Origin: Paramyrothecium sp. XJ0827
Lineage: Eukaryota > Ascomycota > Sordariomycetes > Hypocreales > Stachybotryaceae
Direction: 5' to 3'
NCBI GenBank assembly: GCA_020881915.1
Contig: JAJFPB010000011.1
Location: 248,001-312,000 of the forward strand
Length of the DNA: 64,000 nucleotides
Each line of letters opens with the position of its first letter. Position 1 is the stretch's first letter. Below the pieces are notes generated by a model that made no database searches, was not told the origin of the DNA, and saw only the letters and a list, made by a program, of their open reading frames with translations. Shown here piece after piece: positions 11,205 through 22,191 of the stretch. The position numbers and the translations under genes were made by a program.

Positions 11205-14200
11205 CAGGGTTGAAAGCCACTCCACTCAATCCACGTAGTGGATCCACTCGTGGATTCCACTGTCCACTCCACTGCCAAAATTCTAGTGGATTGGCTAATC
11301 CACTGAATCCACCAGACGATCTCGTGGAGTTGGGTGGGTGGACTGGGTGGATTGGAAGTGGAGCAGTTAGGGGGCGCCCATATAATATTTCGGTAGAAGG
11401 ACTAACAGTGACTGATGCCCCCCACCGCCGCAGCAATTATTCTACCCTACATCGAAAACATCATGAAGCTTCTAGGCAGCGCAGCTTTAAAATATGCAAA
11501 TAAAAGGAGGCACTATTCGAATATTCTGGCTGGTGTCATTCAAATGATATAAATCTCGACTTGTACACTTAAGAATTGTTCATGGAATCCTACATCATCG
11601 TGACGGCATTTGATATTCGTATGTTGTTCAGTTCCAAAACAGTATTTCGTGTACCTCGACCATCCTCGTTTTGGATTCATGGTTCGAAATCTATACTATT
11701 CAATAAACTTCTGCGAGGCGATTCGAAAAACGCGTTCAGAGTCTTCATTATCTCAACACTACGCGAACAATTGCGAGTTACATTTACTGCGTCAGTACGT
11801 ACTGGAGAGGGACTTACCCAAGTCAGCCCCTTTACGACACTCACGACTTGCCTTGAGCAGGAAGTACCCAAAACATTTGCAAGACGCGGAAATAATGTGG
11901 CACCTCGTCGCGTTGGACGCGTTGGTTGCGCTCCCTCGACAACCTGCTGACCTTTGACTGCCACCATGCTATCGACATGACCAAGCCATCTTTTTACCAT
12001 GGCCTCGCCTGATTCTTGGGTCGATGTTTCCGACAGCGGTTTCGGGTCGGCCCCGAATCGACGCCCTGTCCGACGCCCTATCCTCCCCGTTCAATTCCGA
12101 CCCCTCTCTCGACATCCACGACCCGTTCTGCAAGCGATGACCAGTACGAATGTACGCTCTGGAGGCATTTCCCGGGCTGGGCATCCTCTGAGCGAGCTAG
12201 AGAAACGCGTTGTTGGGCCTGGCATTTTGGTTATGACATCCAAAAGGAAGGCGACCGCAGATGGGTTTGCCAAGCGTGCATTCGCAAGAATGCCCTACAC
12301 CCACGTCATTTCGAAGCTGATGGCATTCACAACGCGTACAATCATCTGTTCAATGACCACGGGATTCGCGCTCCGCCTGGCAGGACCAAAGGAACTGCTG
12401 AGAGGAAGGCGAATTCTAAGAGCGGGAAGTCTACGGGGCAACAGACTCTCGCGGAATCCATGAAACTTAATCTACACGACCCCGGGAACAAGCAATTGCG
12501 AATGGCTTTATCAAGCGCTTCGACAAGGAACACTTCCGGAGGCTTCTGGTCAACTGGATCGTGGCCAAGAATCACGCTTTTTCTGTTGCTGAAGAAGCAG
12601 AACTCCAAGCTATCTTCGATTACTTGAACCCGTCAGTTTCAGCACGTAAGGCCAATATTACCCATACGACGGTTCGAGAAAAGATCGTCGTCGCGTTCGA
12701 ACAACACAAGCACAAGGTGATTGAGGTCTTGTGCAAGGCGCCCGGCCTTGTCCACATCTCTTTCGACGGCTGGCGGTCTGGAAACCGACACGCCTTATAT
12801 GGTATCTGTTGCTTCTTTAGGGACGAAAACAACAAGCCTTGTAAGATTACGCTTGGGCTCCCTGAAGTCAGCGCCAGGCACACAGGGCCTAATATCGCCG
12901 CTGAAATCCTCGACGTAATTGAATCGTATCAGATCCAAGACAAGATTGGCTATTTCACGCTTGACAATGCGAAAAACAATGATACCGCTATGGAGATTAT
13001 TGGTGGAGAGCTCGGCTTTGTAGGGTCCCGCAGGCGAGGGCGCTGTTTTGGGCATACTTTGAACCTCTCTGCCAAAGCCATTCTATTTGGCCACGATGCT
13101 GATGCTTTTCAGCGGCGGATATCAGGGGCAGAGCCTGTTACTGAAGCAGAACACTTGATTTGGCGCAAGAAGGGACCAGCAGGCAAATTGCATAATCTCG
13201 TGGTGGCTATCCACAGATCGGACTTGTTGACAAACATGCTGCGCAGCATCCAACATGAAGCCTTCGCCAAGTCGTCTGACCCCAAACTCAACGCCAGAAA
13301 GCCGTTGGATGTTATTTTGGACAACGATACCAGATGGCTGTCGCAATTGTATATGATACGACGAGCCCTACTGCTTCGCGACTATATCGAGCGATTAATT
13401 GCCCACTATCGAATCGAGTTCGAACAGCAAAACAAGACCAAAAAGGGCGGTCCTAAGAAGTCACTCGTGTTGCCTTTTATTTGCCAGCCAGAAAACCAGC
13501 TATCCGACAAGGACTGGGAGGTGGTCGAAATATTTGCGCAGATCCTAAGCTACTATGAAGCTACGGTCAAAATGCTCGAAGGCGACGGCCAGATCCGCAA
13601 GCGGAAGCGTGGGTGGACTGGGTCTTATGGCAATATTTGGGACGTGATTCAAGGATTTGAATTCCTTCTTGAGCAGCTTGAACGCTTCAAGGATATCGCT
13701 AAGGACTTCCCTGATCCTGAACACTTCAGGATCAACATCAATTTGGGCTGGCAGAAGCTGAATGAGTACTACGAGATATTGAGCGAGACGCCCATCTACT
13801 ATGCTGGACTGGCGCTCCATCCAGCATACCGGTGGAAATGGTTTGAACGCAACTGGAATGACCACCCCGAGTGGATTGACGAGGCGAAAAGAATTGTTCA
13901 CGACGTGTGGCGTTTTGAGTATCGGGAGGCCACTTTGCCCGGAGAGAGCCTATCAGCCGTTGAGCCAGTTCCTAAGAAGCAGAAGACTTCAGACAATCCA
14001 TTCCAGGAATACCTTCAACGAAACCGCTACATAGCGCCAGAAGCAGGTCACGATGGCCTCACGCCAGGCGAGGACGAATACCTCCATTGGGTTACGCACT
14101 GCGAAAGCGGCGATGGCTCAATCGACGATCCTCTCGCTTACTGGCACGAAAAGGGATTCAAGTATTCAAACTTATCGCGAATGGCGCTTGATTTTCTCAC

Positions 14201-14723
14201 AATACAACCCATGTCTGCAGAATGTGAGCGACTCTTCTCAGCATCAGGCCGGATGGTGAACCCTCTGCGCCACCAACTTGAAGCCCAGATTATCGGGATG
14301 TGCCAGGTATTGCGTTCATGGCTGAGGGCGGGTATTATTCACGATTTGGATCCCGTCTTTATCTCGGTACAAGAAGAAAAAGTCAACGTCGAATTGGGTC
14401 AGATGTCAGATCAGCAGCTTGAAGGGTGGGCAACACAGTGGCTAACTCAGGCGGCGAGCGCTCAAGACGAGATGGAAGCCAGTTGGAGATAGGCTCACTT
14501 GGAGCTTCTGGAAGTTGAAACTGGGCGCTTAGGTGGGCAAAGCCTTCGAGAATAGCTTCACCATCGTGAATAGAGGCACTTGCCAATCCACCCAATCCAC
14601 CCTAATCCACCCTAATCCACGACGGCTTCCAGTGGATCCACTATACTGAGGTATTCAGTGGATTATGATCTACCCACTCCACTCGAGCAGCGAGTGGATT
14701 GAGTGGAGTGGCTTTCAACCCTG
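11205..14723 (+). mobile_element. hAT-D DNA transposon with long TIRs
   Basis: The left terminus CAGGGTTGAAAGCCACTCCA (11205) is matched by its reverse complement ending at 14723; the match extends about 30 bases, followed by subterminal clusters of GTGGATT/AATCCAC words on both sides. The transposase lies on the plus strand. The flanks differ: the left is piggyBac-3, the right is copia family 2 gag, and the adjacent octamers (TCAACTAG and GCTATGGC) do not match. The ends are therefore genuine but the surroundings are rearranged. Confidence 0.88.
11999..14492 (+). pseudogene. hAT-D transposase with frameshifts in the N-terminal third
   Basis: The ATG at 11999 opens a frame beginning MASPDSWVDVSDSGFGS. 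Near 12045-12060 the sensible frame shifts to one with a Ser/Thr/Pro-rich linker and a BED-like zinc finger (WVCQACIRKNALHPRHFEAD, with a downstream His pair), which continues to about 12497. A one-base loss there (GG to G) moves the frame to the long 643-codon ORF ending at 14492. The catalytic core shows FDGWRSGN (about 12770) and LDNAKNND (about 12960); the dimerisation block is AECERLFSASGRM (about 14220). The C-terminal two thirds are uninterrupted. Confidence 0.87.
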
Positions 14724-15415
14724 GCTATGGCGATCTCCTGGAGAGAAAACGAGACCCACCGGTGCAAGGAAGTCTCTCGGAAGTCGACTTCGAAGAAAAG
14801 CTAGATGCTTGGCACCAGAGACAAGCTCGGGCGTGCGGGGCAGTCCGTTATCGACTTGGTTTCCGTCCCAAACAGGAAGTCCAAGGTCTCAATAACGTAG
14901 CCAACATCCTCAAAACGTTGGAGCAACACTTCAAACCCAAGGGCAGTAGTGTATTCCACGACCTCCAGCAAAGGCTTGATCGACTTACTCTGGACAACTG
15001 CGAAAACGTATCTGACTTCTCTCGGCAATTACGGAAGGCCCGAGACCAAATCCTTCAACTAGACGAAACCAGTCAAATCGGAGAGCCACAACTGATGGAT
15101 AAGTTCCTCAGTGGTCTTGGACCCAAGTATCATGTATTCCTCACTGCATTTCTTCAGAGCCATAGCCCGCTACCCGAACGGAATCTCGAGGGCATCATCA
15201 TCAAAGCAGCTACTACTATTGAAGAAGCCACTAGAGCTGCCGAGCAGGAAGAACATAGCCAGCGGATGCAGCAACAGGACCAAGACGAAGAGGGAGTCAG
15301 GCATGCTGCCATGGTCGCTGCTATCAGGAGCAAAACCTCACGACCTGTAGCTACTGCAAGAAGCTTGGGCATACCTCAGATGCCTGCTGGTTACTTCACC
15401 CAGAGCTTAAGAAAC
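14724..15415 (+). pseudogene. copia family 2 gag remnant
   Basis: The frame enters from the hAT-D terminus and encodes a copia-type gag (GYGDLLERKRD, ARACGAVRYRLGF, LGPKYHVFLTAF) parallel to the gag at 46313. The CCHC knuckle (CSYCKKLGHTSDAC, C-x2-C-x4-H-x4-C, about 15350-15390) is present but one base out of frame with the upstream part, because of a single-base change near 15340. The N-terminus is missing. Confidence 0.8.
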
Positions 15416-15484
15416 GCTTGAACGATAGGCGATACAGAAGAAAGCAGCGCCAAGATCACCCAAGGACCAGTAATCGAGCCAGAA

Positions 15485-18400
15485 ATGCGGACCAAGACGA
15501 AGTTACGAATGCTCTCGCCATCCATGCCGAGCCTGCCTGTCATACAGCTCATGGCATACCAGGGCCAAGGGTTGAGTGATTTGCTCGAGCAAGTGCATGT
15601 GCTGGATAGCGGAGCTTCGATGCACACCTTTTGCAAAAGGGATAACTTCAGTACCCTTCGCCCCTGGAGCGGCGGACAGACAGTTGGAATCGGCGAGGCA
15701 CAGATCACCCCTCAGGGACTGGGAAACTATATCCTACGGCTAAAAGGACTTGGTAGCCCGCGACAACTAGCTCTCGAAAACTCAGTATACTCCCCAGAAG
15801 GACGTGTCAACCTTGTTTCGATATCTGCTTTAACAAGGAAGGGGGCAAAGATCTCTTTCGACAACAACCAAGCCACGGTGGTGCATGACAACCAAGTAGT
15901 CCTGACAGCAACTGTACGATCAGGGATCTACGTTGTGGACCAACCAGATGAAGCAATCAACGCTGCCTTGGCGTCACTGGCTATTAGCGACCCCGAACTT
16001 CAAATATGGCATGAAAGACTCGGCCATCTGAGCGAGAACGGAATCAAAGCCCTGAAGGGAATGGCACACGGCATTCACCCGATTCAACGCGGCCGAAACT
16101 GCGAACCATGTATAGTTGGGAAACAGAAAGAGCGACCACACCGAAAGTCAATCCGCAAAGGAACGTATCCGTTAGAATGCGTCCATGCAGACATTGCAGG
16201 ACCCTTTCCCGACAGAGCATATAACGGCTCGCGATATTGGATTGTCTTCGTGGACGACTTTACCTGCATGGGCTGGGCATACGCAGTCAAGGAAAAGTCC
16301 GAGTTCACGAGACATTTCAAACACCTCCTCGACACATACGAGAGACCGGAACGTCGATGCCATTACCTCCACGTCGACCAGGGTGGCGAAAACCGCAGTG
16401 ACCAGCTATGCACCTTTTGCGATAACAAGGGCATCATGATTCGCTATACCGCGACCGATCAGCATGAGCAGAACGGGGTTGCGGAGGCCTTCAATCGAGT
16501 GCTTCAGGAGAAGGTTACTCCCACACTCGAGCGATCAAACTTGCCGCGAAACCTTTGGCCCTATATCCTCTACGCGGCTGTGTACGTACGGAATAGGAGC
16601 CCCAGCAAGGTCCTTAACAAGACCCCCTATGAGGCGTGGTTCGGAGACAAACCAGATCTCTCTCACATCCGTGTTATTGGCGCAAATGGCTGGGCAGTAT
16701 TGCCACCCGCCAAGAGACAAAAACTGCGTGAGAAGACGATTCAATGTCGACTTCTTGGATATCAAGGCTCTAGTAACTACATCGTTATGGACGACAAGAA
16801 TCGAGTCTTCATCGCCAACAACGTCATCTTCGACGAATCCAGCTTCCACAACACATCGGCGGGAACACCTATTGGATCAAAGAAAACAAGAAGCGAAGGT
16901 CCCACCTTGTATTCGGAAATAGAGCTTTCGCCCAAGAGGACAGCTCCGTCACGACACGACATTACCCCACAGGTTGAGGAGACTACGTCGGAAGATGAAG
17001 CAGAAACCATCAACGTGCGAACATCTGAACCTCCTCTTGACTCAACCGAGGCGCCATACCGAGATGAAGAGTTCCGGGTCTCACAGAGATCGACCAAGGC
17101 AAAACTTCCTTCGAGGTACCTACTCCTAGGAGCCAATACTCTTACTAACCTCGTGTGCGCTCATGTCAATCTTGCGGCTTCCTTGGAAGACGAGGTGGAG
17201 CCTCGAACGATAAGGGAAGCCCGAGATTCTCTTCAGTGGGAGAACTGGGTCAAGGGAATGACTACCGAGATGGAATCCATTGAGGAGAACGAAGACTACA
17301 CCTTGGTAAAGTTGCCACCGGACCGGAAGGTACTGAGGGGCAAATGGGTGTTCAAACTCAAGAGGGGAGCCAATGGAGAAATCCTGCGGTTCAAAGCACG
17401 CTACGTGGTCCGAGGCTTCGAGCAACAAGAGGGAATCGACTACAACGAGACATTCGCCTCAGTTGTTAAGCCCATGACATACAAGGCAATCTTTTTGCCA
17501 TAGCCGCAGCGCTTGACCTCGAGCTCGAACAAATGGACGTCAAAACTGCTTTTCTCTACGGGAATATCGACGAAGAGATCTACGTTGGGCAGCCAGAGAG
17601 TTTCGATGACGGAACCGGAAGAGTCTGGAAACTGCGAAAGGCCTTATACGGGTTAAAGCAATCACCCAGAATATGGTACCAGACTCTCGCTTTGTTCCTC
17701 CAAGAGCAGGGGTTCCAGCCTCTTGTTTCCGACATGGGCGTCTTCGTCAAAGACCAAACCTACATTGCCGTTTACGTGGATGACTTGCTCATCGCAGGCC
17801 CATCAAAGGGGACATTGAAATGATTAAACAAAGCCTCAACAAGCGGTTCAGCATGACAGACCTTGGGCCCTGCCATTTCTACCTAGGCATGTCTATTACT
17901 CGAAACCGCAGACAGCGGATACTGAGCCTGTCACAAGAGGGGTACATTGAGAAAGTCCTGGAGGAATTCGGACTATGGGACTCCAAACCGACTGCGACCC
18001 CAGTGGCAACGGCGAAGCTAGAACCCGCGCTACGAGGACGAAGCCAACTCAGATCGCAAGCACTGGTACGCCAAAGCAATCGGGTGTCTGATGTACGCAA
18101 TGCTGGGCACCAGACCAGACATCGCATTCGGCGTCTCGCTCTGCAGCCGTTATCTCGCTAAACCTACTAAGACTCACGAAGCCGCGGTGAAACGCATCAT
18201 GAGGTACCTACGAGGAACCTGCGATTTCAAGCTCAAGTTCCAAGGAGACCTTCGCCCATTGACGGGATATACGGACTCTGACTGGGCCGGAGACACCGAG
18301 ACTCGACGGTCCACTGCCGGGTATATCTTCAATATCGGCAGCGGTGCAATCAGCTGGGCTGCAAAGCGGCAGCAGTCGGTGGCCCTGTCTACTTGCGAGG

Positions 18401-18747
18401 CCGAATACATGGGGCAAACACAGGCAACTAAGGAGGCCATTTGGCTGCGGACCTTACTGCAAGAACTCTTGAGAGGTGTAGATGCCACAAACCAATTAGC
18501 TGCTACAATCATCTACGGCGATAATCAGGGGTGCCATAGCGATGGCTAAGAACCCCAGTACCACTCCCGTACGAAGCACATTGCAATTCAAGAGCATTTT
18601 GTGCGAGAAAAGACGGCCAGCGGAGAGGTTGAGATGAAATATATCCCGACCGACAAACAAGTAGCTGATGGACTCACAAAAGCACTCCCCAAGGATCGTT
18701 TTCAGGTGTTCCGGAAGGCCCTGAGAGTTGTCGGACCGGATGAGTAA
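15485..18747 (+). pseudogene. copia family 2 pol remnant
   Basis: The long open frame 15485-17503 covers an aspartic protease (LDSGASMH, about 15604), the integrase zinc-binding HHCC region (HERLGH ... CEPCIVGK), the integrase core (FVDDFT, then the E region TATDQHEQNGVAEAFNR near 16450) and the start of reverse transcriptase. An extra T in a run near 17495 breaks it. The palm continues at 17533 (AFLYG, YVDDLLIAG), breaks near 17818 and again near 18020, and RNase H (TDSDWAGD, CEAEYM, DNQG) breaks at about 18533 and 18556 before the stop near 18747. All breaks are one-base shifts. Confidence 0.87.
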
Positions 18748-18937
18748 AGCTATTCGGGCCAGAAAGAGGATCCACGCTACGAGGCTTTGCGGTTTCTGAA
18801 ACACATTCAACACGTGTTACCCTGAGCCACTGCGCGAGGATCCAGTGGGAGTCTACTACCCCGATTACCATGTACAATGGCAGCTCGTCCAACTCACCTC
18901 AACAACCGCTAGAAGGTCAGTAAGTGACCCGGCCGCA

Positions 18938-19395
18938 CTGGTTGCAATTCCCGACCAGACCAAGAAGATCTGGCAAAAGACGAACTCGAAGGCTCGGGGG
19001 CTGTGTCAGCGGACCAAAGCCGGGAAGGAAAGCTGCTGTATGGGTTGTAAGTCCTGGACCAGGCCATGGAACCTTGGTACTGCGAGCAGCCGCAGTTATT
19101 GCCAACGAGCACCAGGGGCCCCAGGCTGCTAACACGGCCTGGCGCGCTACTAATACGGCGTAATGGATCTGGCAAAAGATGACTCGAAGGCTTCGGGGCT
19201 GTACAAGTGGACCGAAGCCGGGAAGGCCGCTGCCTGGGTTGCAATTCCGGACCAGACCATGGACCTTGGTACTGCTAACAGCCGCAGTGATCGCCAACGG
19301 GCACCAAGGACAGATGCTGCTAACACGGCGCAATGGATCTGGCAAAAGATGAGCTTCCGGCTTTGGGTGCGGTACTCAGTGGACTGAAGCCGTGA
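18938..19395 (+). repeat. tandem repeat in the 3' untranslated region of copia family 2
   Basis: Units beginning GATCTGGCAAAAGA start at 18968, 19164 and 19333, giving roughly 2.3 units of 170-196 bases. Shared words include GGACCAGACCA, CTTGGTACTG and CTAACACGGC. Each unit has its own small insertions, so the repeat is old. Copia family 1 has a smaller direct repeat in the same position. Confidence 0.8.
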
Positions 19396-19585
19396 AGAGT
19401 AGATACCGAGGCGGGCTGCAGTGGGAGCCTTGTCCTATCCAAGACAATATTCCCCACGAGCCCGGGACGGCATCGATATTTCTAGTAACACTCTTTCCTC
19501 TTTTCACCCACGAAGGTGTTTTAAGGTTTTAATGAGGTTGCTGAGAACTGGTAGACTGAGTACCACCGCCTTGCTCGAGTGGGAG

Positions 19586-19696
19586 TGTTGGAGGTCACGT
19601 GTGTGGACGATCAAGTCTGTGGCAAACTGTATATAAGCGGTGACTCTTCCACCTCTCATTGTGTAATAAGTAACCCGCAATCTTTCCATTCCAACA
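19586..19696 (+). repeat. 3' LTR of copia family 2 (111 bases)
   Basis: Starts TGTTGGAGGTCACGTG and ends CTTTCCATTCCAACA; the ends form the 7-base inverted repeat TGTTGGA/TCCAACA. It contains TATATAAGC (about 19630), a plausible TATA element. It is preceded by the same hairpin and purine tract arrangement as family 1. Confidence 0.85.
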
Positions 19697-20220
19697 TGAT
19701 GATGATGATGATGATGATAGTAGCGTAGGAGCGGCTGACTGGGGAGAGGAATTGTATGAATTGGATGGGGAAGCAAAAATATCGGCTTGAAACGCCATTG
19801 TGGGGAGTTGGAGTAGGTAGCTTGGCTGAATCCAGGACTAATGTGAACAGCCAAAAAATTTGGTGATGGGGAAGGAAAGGAGAGACTAAAGAAGGGCGAG
19901 ATTGGGCAAGTATAGGTACCGTAGTATAAGGGTAAATTACAAGTAGTTATGGGTGCTTCTACTTCCCGTAAATATGGGTCCAATTCTTGGCATCTATCTA
20001 CATTTTGTCTATCTACGAGAGGTCCAGATAGATAGATAGATGACCCACATAGACCTTTGATAGATAGATAGATGTAGATCTACATAGATCTACATCTACA
20101 TTTCGTCTACATCGGTAGATAGATTCGCCAGTCTGGGCACTTGTGAGTGGGCGGCGGATTCAGCCAAATATACGAAGACGGATGAGCCAGTGGGAGACCT
20201 TAGTTGGCATTGGTGAAGAA
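19697..20220. repeat. simple-sequence spacer: (TGA)n then GATA-type repeat
   Basis: About seven TGA/GAT units run 19697-19720 directly after the LTR. Between about 19990 and 20110 lie imperfect GATA/ATCT and TAGATCTACA repeats that can pair with each other. No credible gene. Confidence 0.6.
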
Positions 20221-20239
20221 TCAATTCCACCAGTCCCTA

Positions 20240-20884
20240 AAGAAATTGAAGCGGCAAAAAAGGCACCATCGACATGCAGTAGATGCCATAAAGTAGGGAC
20301 ATAAACGGAATTCAAATATTTGTCCGTTATGGTTCCAGGAATTTTCTCCGACCCCCGGCCCAGAGACAGTCCCGCAGGTTGCTGCGGTACCAGATCCGAA
20401 TTCCCTGAACAAAAACCTCGAAATGAGCTCTACAATAGCCCCGGGATCTCCAGCAGTGCCTATCGCCGAGACCATAGCCCCTACGCAGGCGATTAATCTA
20501 TCATCTCCTTCAGCAAGTCCATCTCTGCCTCCTCCGCCACTAAGGTTCGATGACCCAAAGGCTATATATCAGAGATACGAAGCTGCAAGAGCGGTTTGGT
20601 ATAAGGCCCAACCTAGCGGTAGTATCAAAACCAACCAAGAATACCGGAAGGCAAAAAACCTTCCATCCCGGTACAATAAGGAGAGCTATGCATGGTGTAT
20701 CGACTACAAGCAGATGTCAAAGTATTGCACCACTTCAGCTGGCTCAAGGGAATGGACCAAGGAGGAGATGATGGCGTATCTAGACTGGAGTCAAGCTGAA
20801 GATGACCGTATCGAGGCCCAGGTTGCTTTGGAATTAGGGGATAACCCTCTGGGAACAAAGAGAAGAGGCGTAGACGATATTTAG
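20240..20884 (+). pseudogene. MULE-3: C-terminal fragment of a MULE transposase
   Basis: The frame 20423-20884 encodes the same C-terminal module found in MULE-1 (FDDPKAIYQRYEAARAVWYK, then TKEEMMAYLDWSQAEDD). Upstream at about 20275 a degenerate CCHC knuckle (CSRCHK) is visible, ending in a stop. The catalytic part is absent. I found no terminal inverted repeat on either side. Confidence 0.75.
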
Positions 20885-22080
20885 AAAAGAATAGACACAG
20901 ATACTCAAGAACAACAAGCCTTATATGTGGTCAACACAGGAAGATTGTATTGTAGTTAAAAATAGCTAGTTAAGTTAGAAGATCTTAACACTTATGGCAT
21001 ACCTAATTTAGGTATTAAGTAACTGCTAAGTATCTAATGTTGGATGGAGACTTGGCTTGGCCGTCTAAGTGTAAGTGAACTTTAACTTACTAGATAGCCT
21101 GAGCTATGTCTTATAGTGGAGTCCGTGATCCTTTTAGTACTTATATAATAGTTGAGACTGATCTCCAGTAAGGCGTGCATATGTGAATAGCCTGCAAAGC
21201 TCCTCTATTAAGGGTAGTCGCGTGGCTTAGCAAGGTGTGGGCGAGACATGGTAAATAGCGGGCGTATGTTCTAGGTCGATAATATGAATGGGTTCGATGC
21301 TGTGACAAGATTCTCTCGGGTATTAAGTGAGTAGAGTGGTCGTGATATTATCCTTGGTTGAAATATCTCTCAAGGCTGTAGCTTTGCGATGTGAAGGCTT
21401 GAATAGACTCATGTCACTCAGTAGTACGAGTAAGGATGGTGGTCTCACCCCTATCAATGGAGTTGCTCGGCTGAGTCTCGGACTCGAATACTACGCCACA
21501 TCATCCCCATCGATCAGAGGATGTTGGTTGCACACATAGCTACAGGAGCTATACAACATTTGTCAAATGATGCGTTCCAGGTCTTCAAGATCCACTGAAG
21601 CGTTGGGAAAGAAAACCGACCGGAGCTGTCGGCACGGAGTCTACGGTTACGGCCGAGATGTTACAACACGTGAGTTGATGGAGGGTGCCAAAGGGAAATG
21701 TGAGTCAAACGGTTTTGAAGCCAGGCACTTTTGATACAAATACTGCACCAACCCTACAAGAGCAGGCAAAGTCCCATGTCTGACCGAGACACATGTCTAA
21801 GAATGCATGGGTGCTAGAAATGTGCGTGGACTGCAGAAAGTACAAAAGGGATGGAGTCTTACTTTTTCAACGGGTATCAGGGTCTCGATTCTCACCTGCC
21901 AAGACGGGCCACAGGACTTTTCTCGGCGTTTATCCGATGCCCTTGGCTTCCATCGGACGAAGGATGAATGACCATGTGCCTGGGTAAGGTGTTGAATACG
22001 AGCCTTACAAGACAATTTCCACACGTCCATTGCTGAGCTTGACCACAGGAATGCTGTCTGTAAACGCGTACGAGGCTGTT
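20885..22080. other. non-coding region upstream of the DUF4419 gene
   Basis: About 1.2 kb without a believable ORF or a repeat shared with the rest of the window. It is moderately A/T-rich and probably mixes decayed MULE flank with the host promoter region. Confidence 0.4.
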
Positions 22081-22113
22081 GAAAATGTGGTTTCATTATC
22101 TCTTGGTCAAAAG

Positions 22114-22120
22114 TATAAAA
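22114..22120 (+). promoter_or_regulatory. TATA element of the DUF4419 gene
   Basis: TATAAAA lies 78 bases before the ATG at 22192. It makes the in-frame upstream methionine at 22030 unlikely as the start, because that would lie upstream of the promoter element. Confidence 0.5.
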
Positions 22121-22191
22121 CAGAGGGCTACATGTTGGTCGTTGTTTGGGAGCGTCTACTCTGGAAGCATCTGTCTTTAACCACGATCAAC

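Larger units (their letters stand above)
14724..19696 (+). mobile_element. copia family 2, 5'-truncated, decayed
   Basis: Gag, protease, integrase, reverse transcriptase and RNase H follow in copia order, then a 3' untranslated region with tandem repeats, a purine tract (GTGGGAG, 19579-19585) and a 111-base LTR. The 5' LTR, leader and start of gag are replaced by hAT-D. The proteins are clearly related to copia family 1 but the DNA is well diverged. At least seven frame breaks make this an old copy. Confidence 0.9.

Noticed and set aside
19504..19983. 159-codon minus-strand ORF with a poly-His run
   Set aside because: The His run comes from the (TGA)n microsatellite and the rest is copia LTR and spacer; no domain.
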